From the NCBI GenBank assembly GCA_037367355.1, contig CM074704.1, forward strand, positions 2,294,001 through 2,358,000: a DNA stretch of 64,000 bases, written 5' to 3'. Source of the stretch: Neoscytalidium dimidiatum (lineage: Eukaryota; Ascomycota; Dothideomycetes; Botryosphaeriales; Botryosphaeriaceae). Position 1 is the stretch's first letter. Every line of letters starts with the position of its first letter. This document shows positions 1-15,400 of this stretch, one piece after another. The notes under the pieces are model-generated. The model was not told the origin of the DNA. It did no database searches and saw only the letters and a list, made by a program, of their open reading frames with translations. A program made the translations under genes and the position numbers.

Positions 1-1461
1 GTGAGCCCTCTTCTTGTGCGCCATCATGTGGGCAACCTTGTTGTTGGGAGTGCTGGTCTCCAAAGTGGTGCCATCCGGGAAGAAGGAGAAGGGAAGAGGC
101 TCGCCAGGCTGCCAATCGGCAGCATTTCCAGCAGCAGTAGGCGTAGCGACAGGGGTTGCCTCAGGATTGACAGTCACGTAGACGGTGGTCTTAGAGCGCA
201 CGGAGTTGCCGATGGTTCCGGTAGCATAGACATTGGAGCTGTTGCCAGCCGGGAAAGGAGCAACGGGAGTCAATGCCTCATTGCCAGATATAGAGTCCTG
301 CTGGTAGGGTGTCGGGAGGGGGGTAACAACCGGGGTAGTGAGGCCGACCGATGGAGTAAGGGCGGTAGTGGAGGTGTACTGCACAGGAGAAGAGCTGGCA
401 GCGCCACTGCCACTGCTCGAATACACCTTCAGCGAGTTGATAGACCAGTATGCGTCCTTGAAGGCAGAGGGGTTGTTCTGAACATAGTCTTCGCAAGTGC
501 TGGCCTTGGCGGAGCAAGTTGTGTCCGAGCTCCAAGCGTTGCCGGCCCAGTCGCCACAGAAAGTCGTGTCAAAGACGATGTTCAGGTTCTTGAAATGCGA
601 AGAGACTTGGCAACCGCCCTGGAAGAGAGCCCTGGGCTGACCCCACGAAGTTGGGTCGGGAGTACCACTGGTGATGTCCTCGGGGATAGAACTACGCGGG
701 AAGTACCAGACCTGGATCTTGTTGCTGGTCGGGTCGATCTCAGTGGCGAAGACGCCACCGCCGTTCTCGTTAAGGGTCGAGTAGGTGTCACTCTCACTGT
801 CCTTGATGGCACAACCGGTGTTGTCGTCAGTGGCGTAAGCGTAGCAGTCCGTGGTGCTGACACTGCCAGCCATCGCTCCGGTGCTCGCGATGGAGCACCC
901 TTGAGCAGTATGCAGCGTCATTTGGTTGGCGACCTGTGAGTTTGTGCCTTCGAGGATGTCAATTTCACCACTGCCACTCGTTAGCCATTACCTAAGAAAA
1001 GAGAAGTGAGGTGAGGCGAGCTTACCCAGCAGGCCATTCTCCGGCACCCAGCATCCAGAAAGCAGGCCAGGTGCCGCAGATACCTCCAGGGAAATGCTCG
1101 AGGTCCAGGATGACAAGGCCTTCGTTGTAGGCAGCGTTGCTAGTGATGCGGACACTGGGGCGGCCGGTGGAGGAAGTGCCAGTGTAGTCAACACCCATGT
1201 AGATCTTGCCATCGGAAGTGTCGATCAGGCTAGAGCTGTTTGCAGTAGCAGCATCAACATAGTCGACGAAGCCTGTTATCAATTATGAGCATCATTTCTG
1301 ACTTGCAAATTGCTCTCACACTCACCGTTGGTGGGATCCGCCCCGGAGAAGAAATTGAACATGGAGAAGAAGTTTTCGGGAGAGTAATCATCTTGGATGG
1401 CATAGCCAGCTATGCTCGAGCCCACGAGGGCAGAAGAGGCAATGGCCGAGGTGAAGCGCAT
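1..1461 (-). CDS. Secreted GH16 endo-1,3(4)-beta-glucanase, 3' end outside window
   Basis: Glycoside hydrolase family 16 enzyme expected to cut mixed-linkage or 1,3-beta-glucans outside the cell. Three exons are visible: 1461-1326, 1272-1026 and 976 to the window edge, giving 453 codons with no stop. The start at 1461 gives MRFTSAIASSALVGS, a plausible signal peptide. Exon 2 carries the family region ending GTWPAFWMLGAGEWPAG. Exon 3 opens with the GH16 catalytic motif EIDILE at residues 132-137 (E132 nucleophile, D134, E137 acid/base). After the catalytic domain comes a Ser/Thr/Pro-rich tail, possibly a linker to a GPI site or wall anchor that lies outside the window. The obvious acceptor of intron 2 (ttcttag at 992) would give an immediate in-frame TAA, so the AG at 978-977 was chosen. 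The family call is firm; the exact 3' splice site and the C-terminus are not. Confidence 0.88.
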
Positions 1462-4400
1462 GTTGATGGTTGTTGTAGAAGGAGAGTAAATGCGAGAACC
1501 AGTCCGCAAAAGAAAGGAAGGTGGAAAGATCTAGTCGAAGATCCGGAAAGGAAGGCTGATGCGGCAATCACCAAAGCGCGGTCAACGGCTGGCAGGTAGA
1601 AGGTGGGTGTGGAGTGCAGGTGGACAGGCGTCTATTATACCTGCGCGCCCCGGGTGACTGGACAGGGAGCCACAAGGTTTCGACGATTGGAGATCACGGC
1701 CCCGCCGGCGCACGGCTGAGGCTCGCCGTCAAACATAATCCGCTAAGCACAGGGGGCTGGGGCTTATACTATTGGACGGGCGGTTGAAAAAAGGCAGGCC
1801 ATCTGGCGGCGAAGGGCGGCGACGTGCGCGCAGGGTGGGTCTCGGGCAGCGCCCCCCATGTCGCGCTCAGGGAAACACACGGCGGGCAGTTTGCGGAGGG
1901 GCACGGCTGCAGCCACTCGCATGGGCAGACCGGCCTCGCGTTTTGCTGGCGTGCAAGCATTTCGGGCTCGGAGCATGCTCGAAAGGGTGGTGAAACACGG
2001 GGACGCATGAGGCGACAGGATTAAAGGGCGCGCGTGGCGCTGGCGCTGGCGAGGGCAGAGGCAGGAACAGCAGCTGTGTGCCTGCCAGATGCGGACGCGA
2101 TCGTGAAACGCCGAAGGGCAGGCGCGAGGGCCAAAAGTGCCGGGGAAGCGCGCACATCGCCCTCGCCATTCGTCAGCTCGCCCGCCCGCCCCGTTTCAAG
2201 CGCCGCCGGTCAGCTTCCACACCCAATCGTTGACGCCTGCACCTCTGCTTTCTCTGCGCGAGTGTCGTCGGCCTTGCGTCCACACCGCGGTACAGCTGCT
2301 CCACTATTGACGTGTTGCCCACTCACGCCGCCTGTCTGAGTCGCGGCCGACGCGTTGGAGCGCAGAGTCAGTTGTCGACAGCGCGCGCGTGTGAGGCATC
2401 AAGGTCCCTGACCAGCACCACTCGCAGAACATCCCCGCCCGCTGCAGTTGTGCGTCCTGCTGTGTCGGCGCTGCTATTTGATCAACTGTGCGCCCGCCTA
2501 ACGGTTTATGAAACCCTTGGGCCTCTAGCATATCTTTCGCCGCAGCAATCATTACTGGTAATCACACATCAGCCTACCTTCAGCGCGGCTTGTCCAGGTA
2601 CCGGACGGCCGCAGACGCAGAGGCGGCCCGGGTGGTCCAGCCCTGAAGCTTTTTGCGCCACCCGTCGGCCGGGCGCTCGCTAGCCGTCGAGCGTGGATCA
2701 TCCTTCCCGAGCGCTACCGGCTATTTCCACTCTCTTCTTACTCGCTATCGCCGACCCGGATTCCCATATCGCGGCACTGGCAGACGGGTTACTACGTATT
2801 CGAAGCTTGCGACTAGTTTCTCCAGGAGTACAAACATTCCTGCTATGCATTACCTTGGTTCTCTTCCTGAAACTTTTTTACCAGGTCTACAACGGTTGCG
2901 GCCGCGAGTGGTGGTGGTGGCACCGCATGTCTCCGATAGGACGCGCAGGCGTGTGCAGACACAGACTGAACTGAATCAGCACACCAGCGCCCGTACACGC
3001 ACCGGCGTGAATCAGTTTGTTTGCCGCAGTGGAGTCGCGTGCCACGCCAACCTCGAGAGTCTTACGAACGCTTACGCCAGGTCATACGAAGACGGCCGCC
3101 ACGAAGATAGTGTCCGAAGGCTCTAGACCGAGAATGTCTTCCAGCCTCCCGACGTTGTCTACCAAAAATACCGGCTTACACTCCAATCGAGCGGGGCAGT
3201 GAGGACGATTCCCTAAGAACGGCATCGCAAAGCCTCGCTGTGATGTGCATATTGGGTCGCCTGAATAAGGGAGGCGAAGCTCTGTTCATGCGCAGTGAGC
3301 GGACACGACTTTCTGACTGTGGCTGGGTCGAGACGAATGGGATGTCGAATAGCTCGGCCAATCGGCATTCTCCCCTGCTCGTAACGCAAAGACCATTTAT
3401 CATCGGAGGCTCCGTGTTAACTCCTGGGTGAGTCCAAGACCAGCTAACAGAGAGATCTGACCGAGTTCCATGTCCGTCAGTCGCCACAACCAGGTGATGC
3501 GGGTCAACTACTCCTTTGAAAGCGTAGGTCCGAGTCTAGGTTACGCTTCCCGGAGGCCCGGACCTTCCTACTCCAACGTGCATCTCGCTTCGGCAACGAT
3601 TCACAACTACCCTGCGCGAGCACGACAGGGTTGCGAACAGCCAAACTTTCTCCGCTGCGACCAGTCTCATCCCCTGTTATCCTAGAACAAAACTAACAGC
3701 GCAAACAACTATGCGCGCCGTTTTGTTTAGCGATGCTTCGGTTAGCAGAGATGGCTTCGCATGAATGGCCAAGCTGTTTGGAATCGGGGGTTCCAGAAAC
3801 CGCTCAAAACGCTAGCGGATGACTGCCGACACTGTACCTGACAGCCTTATAACCTTACCCCACCAATAATGAAAGCAACGTCCAATCAGCGCTGTCCTGA
3901 GTCCTATCGCTGTCTCACCAACGTGTCCATCAGAGGTCTATTGGTCGCTCTGATGGCAATTGGCAATATACATCAACGTGAGGAATGCGGAGATGAGCAG
4001 AACCTAGTCTATCTTTCGGTTTGGTCAGGGGAGGGATATTTGTGCAAAGCTCGGAGGACGTGTGAAGGATCTCCCAGTAAGCCGTTTCAACGCCGATCCG
4101 AAAGACTTCTTGCCAAAGCGAATATAGTCAGATTTCCCGTATTGTCGCGACTCTTACTTTTTCACCCTGTTTTCAACACTAGTTCAAGTACCGGGAACAT
4201 TTAATGCTGCCAATAACGAAACAAGCATGGCTTGTTTTGAAGAGGGCATTGAGATATGAATACAAGAGTGTCTCTAGAACAAGAAACATCTCCGCGGCTT
4301 CATGCGTCCGGCAGCAACAGTGTATGCGCCAAATTATTGAACGGAGCGAGCCAATGCACAGAGATTCCGTCAGGCAGGAACCGGTAGAGCAAACTACACG

Positions 4401-6768
4401 TGTTTGCTAGCTACCTCGTTAGCACGACAATCCGGTTAACAGTTGAAAGTAACGAGGGACTCAAAGCTTCTTGAAAATTACTGGTTGACCAGTTTGATGA
4501 GGTGCGTCGGACAGCTGTGCGAGTATGCCGGGCCTGGGTGGGTAAAATCCTGGCCGGCACATGCAGCGCCGTCCAACCAACGCAAACGCAATTTCACGGC
4601 TAGCGAAGGAGAGCCAAGCACATTGTAGGACATGTGCTGGTAGCACTACGAGGCATCAAGAGGCAATGGGCTTGTACAAAGCACAATTCGGTCACTCTGA
4701 CTACTGCAGGAACAGCAGGAGCCTAGTGGCAAGCCAACCGGGCGGTCCGATCCCCGAGACTATTCGGACTTAACGCCTGCTGCAACGGGAGAGACGCGAA
4801 AAGTTTTCTCTTTCTCTACCGATGAGTGCCGTTGTCGGAGCATCCTCACCATACCCTGTTCCTGCATGGCCGAATGTATGACGCTGCTGACGGTTGAATC
4901 CGCATGCTGGTGGTGAAGTGGGGTCGAATGAACGGTCGCCCTTCTGTCCAGCCATCGAGAGGGGCGATATCTGTCATGGGATACAGAAATTTATTTCAAT
5001 ACTTGTAATTGCTTGCATTTACGTCGCTTCACTCCGTATGGATGATGCGATATGATGCATTCACCTGCAGAATTTTAGGTGGCTGGCTTGCTACAGGCTT
5101 TGCCAGTTGTATCTAGAGAATTGGCTTATTCTCTTCCAAGAAATAAAAATATTGCTACAATGGAAATTTTTATTGCTCCTGTCTCTGAGTTCATACCTAT
5201 GCGCATGGCAGCTGTGTGTATTTTTCTTCTTTTCTTTTTTTTCCCCGAAAGCGATAGCCGTGCCTACACTTCCTATCTACTCGACGCTTAATTAAACATC
5301 ACTTACTTAAGATTTCCTTCCCTAATCTCCAAGCACTTCATTTTGAAGATTCAACTGGAGTAAGAATCCAGCAAGAAGAAATTCTCTTCGGTGTAAATAT
5401 TCCTAAGCCGAAGGCGTAAATCATGACCAGCACTGTATCGCTAATTTTCACATTTGGCTGCAAGAACGTGGTTGAATAATCGAGCCGTGTGTTCAGTATG
5501 CGATCCCACGTCACTAACAGAATCATGCACGCGCGTCTTGATTCCATCAATATCTTCTGTAATGTCCTTATTGCACCTGCCTGATATGGATCACACTGTT
5601 TATCAACAAGATGCTCAAATGCTTGATAAATCTTGTAGAGTAGTTGCATTTTATCCCAGTTAATTGCGCTGTGAGGACAAGGATGTCGAAACACCGCCCG
5701 CGCAGCGTGCATTGCAGAGAAAATAGCAGAGAGCATCGCATGGCAGCGCAGCTCATCACACGTATGCAATGTACGGTGCCTGCAGCTGCCACATACCCTC
5801 GTTACCTGCATTCCCCGCAACGATGTTTACCCATACAAAAATCCACGTGTAGCATCCGTTCTTGCGTTTCTCGCCCTCGAAATCTCCAGGTCAATCATGC
5901 ACGGTAAAACTACCTCCTGCGACGCTACCATGCGAGGTTACACAGCCACGTCTACCGATGTCATTTGAATATTATCGGCGGGGGCTTTTTATCAATTACC
6001 TCTTCGGTTTGATAGCACATACAAACGCACGTCGTGCAGATGACCGACACTGCATATTGCCGAGAAGACAAACGCGGCCGCAGTACAGAAAAAACAATGA
6101 GAAAGACGCAGGCACGATGGCAGCATGGGCTTTCCCCTGTCCAAAAGCACATGCGAAAGCGGCCCGAGAAAAGAAGAGGCTTCCAATAGGCTCACAGGAC
6201 TCTTCCACACCGGCGTACATGCGCATTTCTTTTGCTCCTCAACGCAGGCGCCACAATGTAGAGAGCAAAGAAGTGCGCATATTCAATCACACGCGACAAA
6301 CGATAGATTAAGCCATCCGCACGCCGCTACTTCAATTCTCAAACGGCATTGCTGCGCTGGCGTTCACACGGCAGCAAGGCATGGCCCGCCTTCCTCCATT
6401 CCGATTCGTCGTTTTTCGTTCTTTTCTTTCGGCCCGTCCGAGTTCCCACTGCAAGCCCCATCCCGAAAGGAACTTCCCGCCGACACCACCGAACCACTTG
6501 CCGTGTTCCCGCCTACGCGTCCCTATTCTTTTTTTCTTCTTTGCGCCGGTAACGCCTGTCCGCTGCCGGAGGCGGCTTGAAACAAAAACAGAACCCTTCC
6601 AATGATGACAGCGCCGCGATCGAGCCAGAAACCCCACTCAGGTCCCGTGGGAGCCGCCCGCGATGGGTGTGACGCGGGAAGGCTCAATAGCCAATGGAAT
6701 ACTCGAGCGCTCTGCTTGCTGTTTCCTTCCACTAAAAACATGACTCAGAACCTTCCGCCCGTCCATCC
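1462..6768. other. 5.3-kb stretch with no supportable gene
   Basis: Lies between the GH16 start and the snu114 stop. Both strands were read and many short overlapping frames were seen, but none shows a recognisable domain, coherent splice structure or continuing conservation. The first kilobase is the GH16 upstream region and is GC-rich; on the minus strand a TATA-like tataatag sits near 1634-1641 and a CCAAT near 1770. The part from about 5.0 to 5.4 kb is AT-rich. No tRNA, terminal repeats or transposase fragment were recognised. It may hold long UTRs, noncoding RNA or decayed sequence. Confidence 0.4.
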
Positions 6769-9700
6769 TCAGCCATCCAAGATCCCGCTCTCCTTTAAGT
6801 TGCGGAAAAGCTCGGGCTCGAGGAACTTGGAGATGGTGACATCCTCGGACAGGCCCTTGCGGCGTCTCGTCTTGAGCACGAAGTCGCGCGCCGTGGCCTG
6901 CGCGGATGCCGGCTCAAGCGGGCGCAACTTGATGTCCTTGTCGAGCGGGTCGCCGGGCACGATGGACCAGCGGTCGAAGACAAGAGAGACGGTTGCTTGA
7001 CCTTGGGTGTGGATCTGTGGGTGAGAAATAATTAGCTGTTGATACGAGTGGCATCGTTTTGGGACAGTATGGGAGGGAATCTCACTCTAAGATCCGTCTC
7101 GAAGCCGAAAGAATCGATGACGGGAATCAGACCCTTGACCGAGTAAAGTGGCGTGCCCGCGATGGGACCGTCCTGGAGGACGTGTCCTCTTCTCCGCGCG
7201 AGGACGGTGTACAAGTTGCTGACGGCATCGGCGGGTCCGATCATCGAGCATGAGTACACCGGCTCCATCAACCTAGGACTTGCCATCAAGAAACTCGAAT
7301 AGCAGGCACGCCTCGCTGTCGGGATGACTTGACCACCACCGCGGAAGATAGGCTGAGAATCCAAGCTAACGTCTGTGAGGCGGAACTTGGTGTTGCGGAT
7401 AGGCTCCTCACAAAGCGGACCTTCGCGAGTTGCCCAGCTGAAACCTTGGCGAATTGTGTCACGCACGCTCCTCAAAAGCTTCTGATCAACTTCTGAAGGG
7501 AGGGTATCGTTTTGTAGGATGTTGGGACCTTGGTCATCCGGTCCAAATGCCCAAATGTTGCGGGAAGCAAGCAAGTCGTAGCCATAGTTCTCTTCGAAAA
7601 ACTTACCGACAACCCGCACCGGATCCTTGGTATTGACTTTGCCCGCTTCGATGTCCTCCGCAATGCCAGGGTCAAGAGGCTCCGCAACCATCGTAAGCTT
7701 GTTCTTCTTGTTCGGCGTAAGAGCGTAACACTTGATTGCCGAAGTCTCTACCACAGTCTCGCAGAAACGGGTCACTGGATCTGACACCTTGATCTCCATT
7801 TCTGCATATAGACGGCGAAGATCATGAAGAACGCAGTCCATGTAGAGTTCTCCAGTGCCGAGAATGACGTGTTCTCCCGACTCTTCGACCTTTGTCGTGA
7901 TAAGGGGATAACTCTTGTTGATTTTCCGCAAGCCCTCAAGCATCTTTGGCAATTCTGATGGGTTGATCGGCTCCACAGCCACCTTGAGGACTGATTCAAA
8001 GAAATGCTTAACGGGCCTGAAAATGTACGCATCCTCGTCTTCCGGAAGCTTAGGCGGGACTATGGTGGCTGTTTTCACAATGGAGTTGTCGACGCCACCA
8101 AGGAGAACCCAATTTCCAGCGGGAATTCCAGTGACCGGCACGTTGTATCTCGACTCAGCAATCCAGACGTCGCTTATAGTGGCGGTTACCATATCTTCCT
8201 CGTCTTCGATGGTATAACCCTCTCCAAGCACCCGCACCTGGTCGCCTGGCTTTGCGATACCGCTCAGGACTCGTCCGAAAGAGTGGAATCGTCGTGCATC
8301 TGTTGTGCTGAAAAGCTTGGTAACATGTACAACGAGCGGGCCATCCTGGTCGCACTTCTTAATGGATTCTGCTGTCTGCGTATCAGTGGGGCCCGTGTAA
8401 TATCTTTCCAGATATCTCTTAGATCCATCGATCGGCGAAGGAACGTGCTGAACAATCATATCCACAAAACCAGAAGCGGGGCCGAAGAACTGCTCGCAAG
8501 CAAGCTTCAACAACTGCTTAGCATCAGTCTTATATTGTGATGGTTTCAGCTGAATGCCAAGAGAACCCAAAGTTTCCTTCAGATCCTCAGGACTCTCGCT
8601 AATGGTGTGGGAGTAGAGCTTGTAGATAGGCTCCAGGACCCAGTGAACAAAAGATCGCTTGGCGCCCTCTTCCACGGCCTTCCTGGTGAATTTGCGACTC
8701 CTAGGGTTGAAGAAGATGTCGCCCCACAATCGCTTGCTGAAATCCTCGGCATTGATACCAGAACCTGGGTAGCTGTCCGCGTACATCTTCGTGAAGGACC
8801 CAAGAGTGAAGCACCAACCCATAGTACTGCAGGCGAAGGCTACATTGCCCTTCTCGGGACTTAAGCGGTACTTCGCGCCTTGTCCAGGGATGGTGTTCTC
8901 AATCACTGTGTTAACCTCCTCGACCACATGCTTGAGCTTGAAGTATGCGTCTGCCGGAGGCAGCTTCAACTCCAAAATTAGGCGATCCATCTTGTTGATG
9001 ACTAGTGTGAGAGCGATTCCCTCCAAGACAGCGTGCTTGATTATTTGCTCCGTGTTTACCTGCACACCTTCAACAACGTCCACCACGAGCACGACACCGT
9101 CGGCCAACCTGATTGAGGCAGCAACTTCGTCTACGAAGTTGACATGACCGGGAGTATCCAGAACGTTGACCAGATGGGACTTGCCCTTGGAGCTTTGCAA
9201 CACCAGACTCATTGGGGCGGCTTTTATCGAGACACCACGTTCCCGCTCCAGCAGGTGTGTGTCGGTGTAGCGCAGTTGCTCGTCTCGACTGCGACCCACC
9301 CTCTTATCAAGCTTCTCCTGGATTTCATGTGTCTCCAGCACCAGCATATCCATGAACGCGGTCTTCCCGTGATGTAAATGTCCAGCCAGAGCAACGTTTC
9401 GTACTTGGTCCGGATAATTCATCAAATCGGTCATAAAGTCGCGGGCAAATCGCACGGGCGGCAGGTCGGCTTCTTCGACGTTGAACTTCTTTTGAACGAC
9501 GGGCTCGATTATGGGCTGGGTCAAGGGTTGGGCGTCCTCCTCTTGGACTAGGGTCTCGACGTCTGGGCCGTAGACTTGCTGCGCAGTGGGATAGTACTGC
9601 TTGTCTTCATGAAGAATGACGGCGTTGGACGGGCCTTCATCGTCCACCTCCATGAGCTGCTGGTCATTGGCGGGCTGATCTTCTTCCGGCTCTTCATCGT

Positions 9701-9852
9701 AGACGTACGCGTCCGCCGCCGCCGCGCCATGGTCGGATTCCTCCTCAGACTCGGCCTCTCCAATAAAGTTGCCAAACCTGCGCCACCGTCAGCACTGGAT
9801 TAGGAAATTCGCGCAGGAATGCGATCGCGTACTCATCGTAAAGGTCATCCAT
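6769..9852 (-). CDS. snu114: U5 snRNP GTPase Snu114 (EFTUD2/Cwf10 family)
   Basis: EF-2-like GTPase of the U5 snRNP that drives spliceosome activation and disassembly in the nucleus. Exons 9852-9833, 9777-7086 and 7014-6769 give 985 aa, the usual length for the family. The 20-nt first exon encodes MDDLYDE, and the acidic N-terminus typical of Snu114 follows. GTP-binding motifs are clear: G1 GHLHHGKT, G3 DTPGHVNF, G4 NKMD. The EF-2-like domains II-V follow to the conserved C-terminal RDFVLKTRRRKGL segment. The last exon starts IHTQGQATVSLVFDRW, which continues the domain V sequence. It is transcribed away from erg10, with 376 bp between the two starts. It is likely essential and constitutively expressed. 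Confidence 0.97.
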
Positions 9853-10228
9853 GGTGGGCGACAGGGAGCTTTCCAGAAGGGTAGGCGTGGATGGGTTGAG
9901 GTGTTGCTCAGTGGCTGTGAGCTTTTACCGCGACGGAAGACTTTCGCGAGCTCGACTTCGGCGCACGTTCTTGGCGCGCCGCAGAGCGTAGTGTGGCGCA
10001 AGGGCGTGGCGCATGAGTGTGGCTTGAAAATGATGGGATGGGGAGCAGGGCGAGGGGCCCGCTTCGGTGCTTGTGCTCACTCTGTTGGTGCTCAGGCCCA
10101 AGCTCCGGCGCCGGAGACACCCCTCGTGCCATTATTTTCTGCAGACCGCCAGCTCTCCCGCCTCTTCCTCCTCACTTCTCTTACCTTGCTCAAGCTCCCA
10201 TTACCCTCGAATACTATCAGCCGCCACA
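9853..10228. promoter_or_regulatory. Divergent promoter region of snu114 and erg10
   Basis: The 376 bp between the two start codons must hold both 5' UTRs and both promoters. A pyrimidine-rich tract (tctcccgcctcttcctcctc and neighbours, about 10140-10205) precedes the erg10 ATG, as is common at fungal transcription starts. No clear TATA box was seen. Confidence 0.55.
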
Positions 10229-11584
<1,356 letters not shown>

Positions 11585-12460
11585 ACAGGTATCTTAGGGT
11601 GTATCTTGGGCGGCTAAAGCCGGACGCCCCATTCTTATTTTCCTTGTTTAATATCCCCCTTTGTTTGGAAAACACGATGTTATGGATGAAATATACCAAT
11701 TATTGGTAGACGGTTGGCGGCGAATGCTCTAGACAAGTGTCACTGCCCTCTAGCACAGTAGAAAAAAAGTACATAGTTATGCAGCGCAACAAACGCGATC
11801 ACGCATTGGCAGGCGTTTCTTTTTTCCGCTGACATTTCTTCTGCGAACTCATTCTTTGTCGCTTCCCCCGTTGCTTGTGCACCCGTTTTCACTAGTTCCA
11901 TGCTGCCCAGTTGATCTGCCACCGCTCTTTCCCATTCATCTCAGACCGCTTCCTGGAATATTGGTGATCCAGATCCTTCATCATTTCTCTCATTCTCGAT
12001 CAGTAATCAGCGTAAGGATATTAGTGCAGAGCGTACGCTAGAGGTGGACTTGACATCGAACTTGAAGTGAGGTCTTTGTTGCAAGCACTCATGCTTGTTT
12101 TGCGCCTGAAAGCTTGCTTCGAATCCTGCAGTGCCGTCTTTAAACTTCCAGCTGCAGCGGTCTGTCAATCATGAACGAGCTCCGGTGAAGGAGGTAGAGC
12201 AGGATACTGGCTAAAGCGGTAAACGCCGCCAGGATTCGATTGTCTGATTACTGATCAAATATAACGCGCAAACGGATGCCTAGAGAATAGAGGCGCAGCG
12301 AAGACCTAGCATTCGTACATCTCCTATCTGCAATCCTGAAGGATGACAATCTATCATAGCCCGGATGGAAGCCGCATGCTCCGTCTCTCATCGGCAGCGT
12401 GACGGCTTTGTGTAGGAATTATGCACTATCCTGGAGAATGGTTTGTTTTGCGGCTTTTGT
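11585..12460. other. Intergenic region between convergent erg10 and kinase-ankyrin gene
   Basis: Holds the 3' UTRs of two convergent genes. An AT-rich stretch with atgttatggatgaaata (about 11675-11700) is a plausible erg10 polyadenylation region. Nothing else was recognised. Confidence 0.45.
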
Positions 12461-15400
12461 TCATAGCTTGAGAGAAATGCCACGAGCCATCAAAGCATCT
12501 GCAATCTCTGTTCTGATATCTGTCCGATCCAAGGAAGCAACAAGCATGGGCCGTCCGACGTCATCCGCGCTTCTTGTATCCACTTCACAACCTTTCTCAA
12601 TGAGAAACTTGGCCACCTCAGTTCTGTTTTTGAATATTGCGATAAACAACGCTGTCTCTCCCTTAGCGTTCCTAATGTCGATGTCGGCACCTGCATACAA
12701 AAGAGTTGATACGGCGGTGAGGTCTCCCCGAGCTGAAGCGACCGTGAGCTGCGTTTCTCCTTTGAGGACTTGGTCGAAGCCTCCGACCACTCTCTCACCC
12801 AGCCACTTCGCAACCCCAATTCTACCGTTCGAGGCGGCTTGACCCAACGCAGTGTAACCATGCATGTCCGCAATTTCCATCGAAGCGCCCCTCTCAAGCA
12901 GGAGCTGCACGGCCTGCAGATGCCCGCCTGCAGCGGCTAAGTGGAGAGGCGTCAAACCGGCAGGGGTTTGCGCTTGCAGATGCGTGCCGTTGCTGAGCAG
13001 CAAGAGGACGGTATTGATGCATCCTTTAGTCGAGGCAAGGTGGAGCAGCGCCGAGCCATCCGCATCGACATGCGACTCGTCGCGGCTCCGGATCGGTCCT
13101 AGTAGCGTGTATTGACATTTCAGAACTCGCAGCCTTTCTTTACCGTTGTCACCTTTTCTGGCTAAGGAAGAGGGAGTGTCGCGGTTGGCGTCCCGGGCCA
13201 TGGTCGGAGCGTTGGGCTGAATGGCTAGCATCCAGAGTATGGACAATGACCCAGCCTTAGCAGCGTAGTGCAGAGGGGTTTGTCTTAAACGACTCTCTCT
13301 TTGTCTGAGATATGCGGGAGCCTCTCCGAGCAACATGCGGATGGTCTCTTCCTTTTGCGCTTCAACGGCCAAATGGAGCGGGTTTTGGCCATGCTTGTTG
13401 GTGTGAGGGATTTCACCCGAGCTCTTCAATATATGCTGTAAAATAGCAGTAGCTCCTGCAGAGGCGGCTATACAAGCGGGTGGTTGGCCATCCGGGTCTT
13501 TGCGCCTAACATCAGCGCCGGCAAGTAGCAGTGCTTTGATCTTGTCGAGACTTTGTTTCTTGACTGCTTGGTGAATCGGAAAATTCCCCTTCTTAGCAGG
13601 GACGTTCGGGTTGGCCTTGGCGTCCAGGAGAAGGATAACAGAATCGGTCTTTCCGTGTAGAACAGCCATGTACAGCGGGGTTCTTCCTTTGTAATCAGTT
13701 ATATTGACGTCTGGCTTATTCCGCAGTAGTAGATTGAGGATTCTCAAGTCAGATGAATCATAGCACACTGCATCGTGCAGCAGAGCTCTTTCCTTTGGAC
13801 CCTCTTTGTGATTTACGTCAGCGCCATGAGTGACCATCTTCTCAAGGATCCCCATCCTCGTCAGGGACACCGCTCTGAAAAGTGGACTGCGGTGCGGGTG
13901 ATTCTTTCCGAACGTCTGGATCGTCGGATCTGCGCCGAATCGCAGAAGTAAATCTGCCATGCAATATTGCCCTTTTTTGACCGCCAAGTAAAGTGCATAG
14001 CTAGTATCAAGTTTTATTCCCTTCAGGTGACAATAGTTAAGACAGCTTTCGGAAATCTCAACGTAGTTGTTCTTGAGAGATATCTCATCCGCGTCATTGT
14101 TTCTGACAGAAATTTCGAGTATTTTGGACGCCGTTCCACGTGAACCAGGCTTGTCGCTCAAGTCATATGTTATCTTGAGTAATGATCGGAAGGCGGCAAG
14201 GTTGCCTTTCCGGACGGCATCCAGAAGTGCCCGCCCTCTTTTCTTCGGGTCTCGGGCACGCACGCCGATTGATTCGAGATGGCGCACAGATTGATCCTCC
14301 AAGCATTGGATGCAAGAATACTCCGCTCCCAAGTCGACGACATCATCAACGAGAGTGCAAGCTTTTGGGCGTTTGTCCTTATCCATTTCGAGCATGCTTA
14401 GGGTCTCATCCAGAAGTCTCAGCTCCGCCTCGGACCGTGTCGGTCCCTTGAGTTCGTCGACCCACGATCTTACACCATCTTCGTTGTCTCCGTATAGGAC
14501 TATTCTTGTACCGTTCTCTTTCAGATATTGGTACAGACTGTCGACAGGTCGGCCACATAGTTTAGTGGCCATTTCGAGGAAGACGCAACCCAGGCTGAAG
14601 ATATCTGATGAGGAATTCCGTTCCTGTAGCGCACGTCAGCGTCAGTGCGGTTGAAGATGCTAAGAAAGGCTGGCTACTATACCTCACGGTCCAAAGCTTC
14701 GGGAGCAGCGTACCTCCTTGTGCCTGCTTCTGCTTTCCCTGATGTGGTACTTTTGCTCGCATCTTTCCAATCCAGTGAGGAACCGAAATCAGTCAGAAAT
14801 GCCTTGTCTCCGTGCATGAGGATATTGGAAGGTTTGATGTCCTTATGGCGTATTTGTTCCCGATGCAGAAACGCCACTGCAGATGCGAGACACCCGAACA
14901 ACCGTTGCAATACGGCGTGATCCGAACGGACCTCCAACCAAGTGCAAAGGTCACACTCTGCAACAGGCAGCATTATGAGCGACGTGCCGCTTGGATCTGT
15001 GTAACTCCCAATGTACGTAACAAGGTGGTGATGTCGCAAACGCTTCAAGGCCTGTATCTCCTTTCGGAAGGCGACCAGCAGAAACTTGAAGTCGGAATTT
15101 TTCCCCCTGCTGAAGAATCTCTTCCTCGCAAACCTCCTCTTGCTTATATTTCCCTGGACGCAATCAACGACGCCGTAAGCTCCGTGACCGAGGACTTCAA
15201 CAGTGGAAAGCTGACACCTTGTTTCGTCCTTGAATTCCAGGTGTGGCTTCAACTTGGGCCCAAAAAGCCGGGCGTCGTTTGAGATCACCAAGCCTTGCCG
15301 CTTGAAAAAAGACTTGCGAACCTTTTCTTCTTCGAACTCGTCCGGCAAAGTCCAGTCCATGTAGGGGAGGTAATCGTCTGTATGCCCATGAAAAGCGGTG

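Noticed and set aside
1..939. 312-codon plus-strand frame opposite the GH16 gene
   Set aside because: It is the antisense shadow of the GH16 third exon, which has clear catalytic motifs.
5338..5820. 160-codon minus-strand frame in the left gene-free region
   Set aside because: No recognised domain, no splice context, and three other frames overlap it. Length alone does not support it, although it is the best coding candidate in that region.
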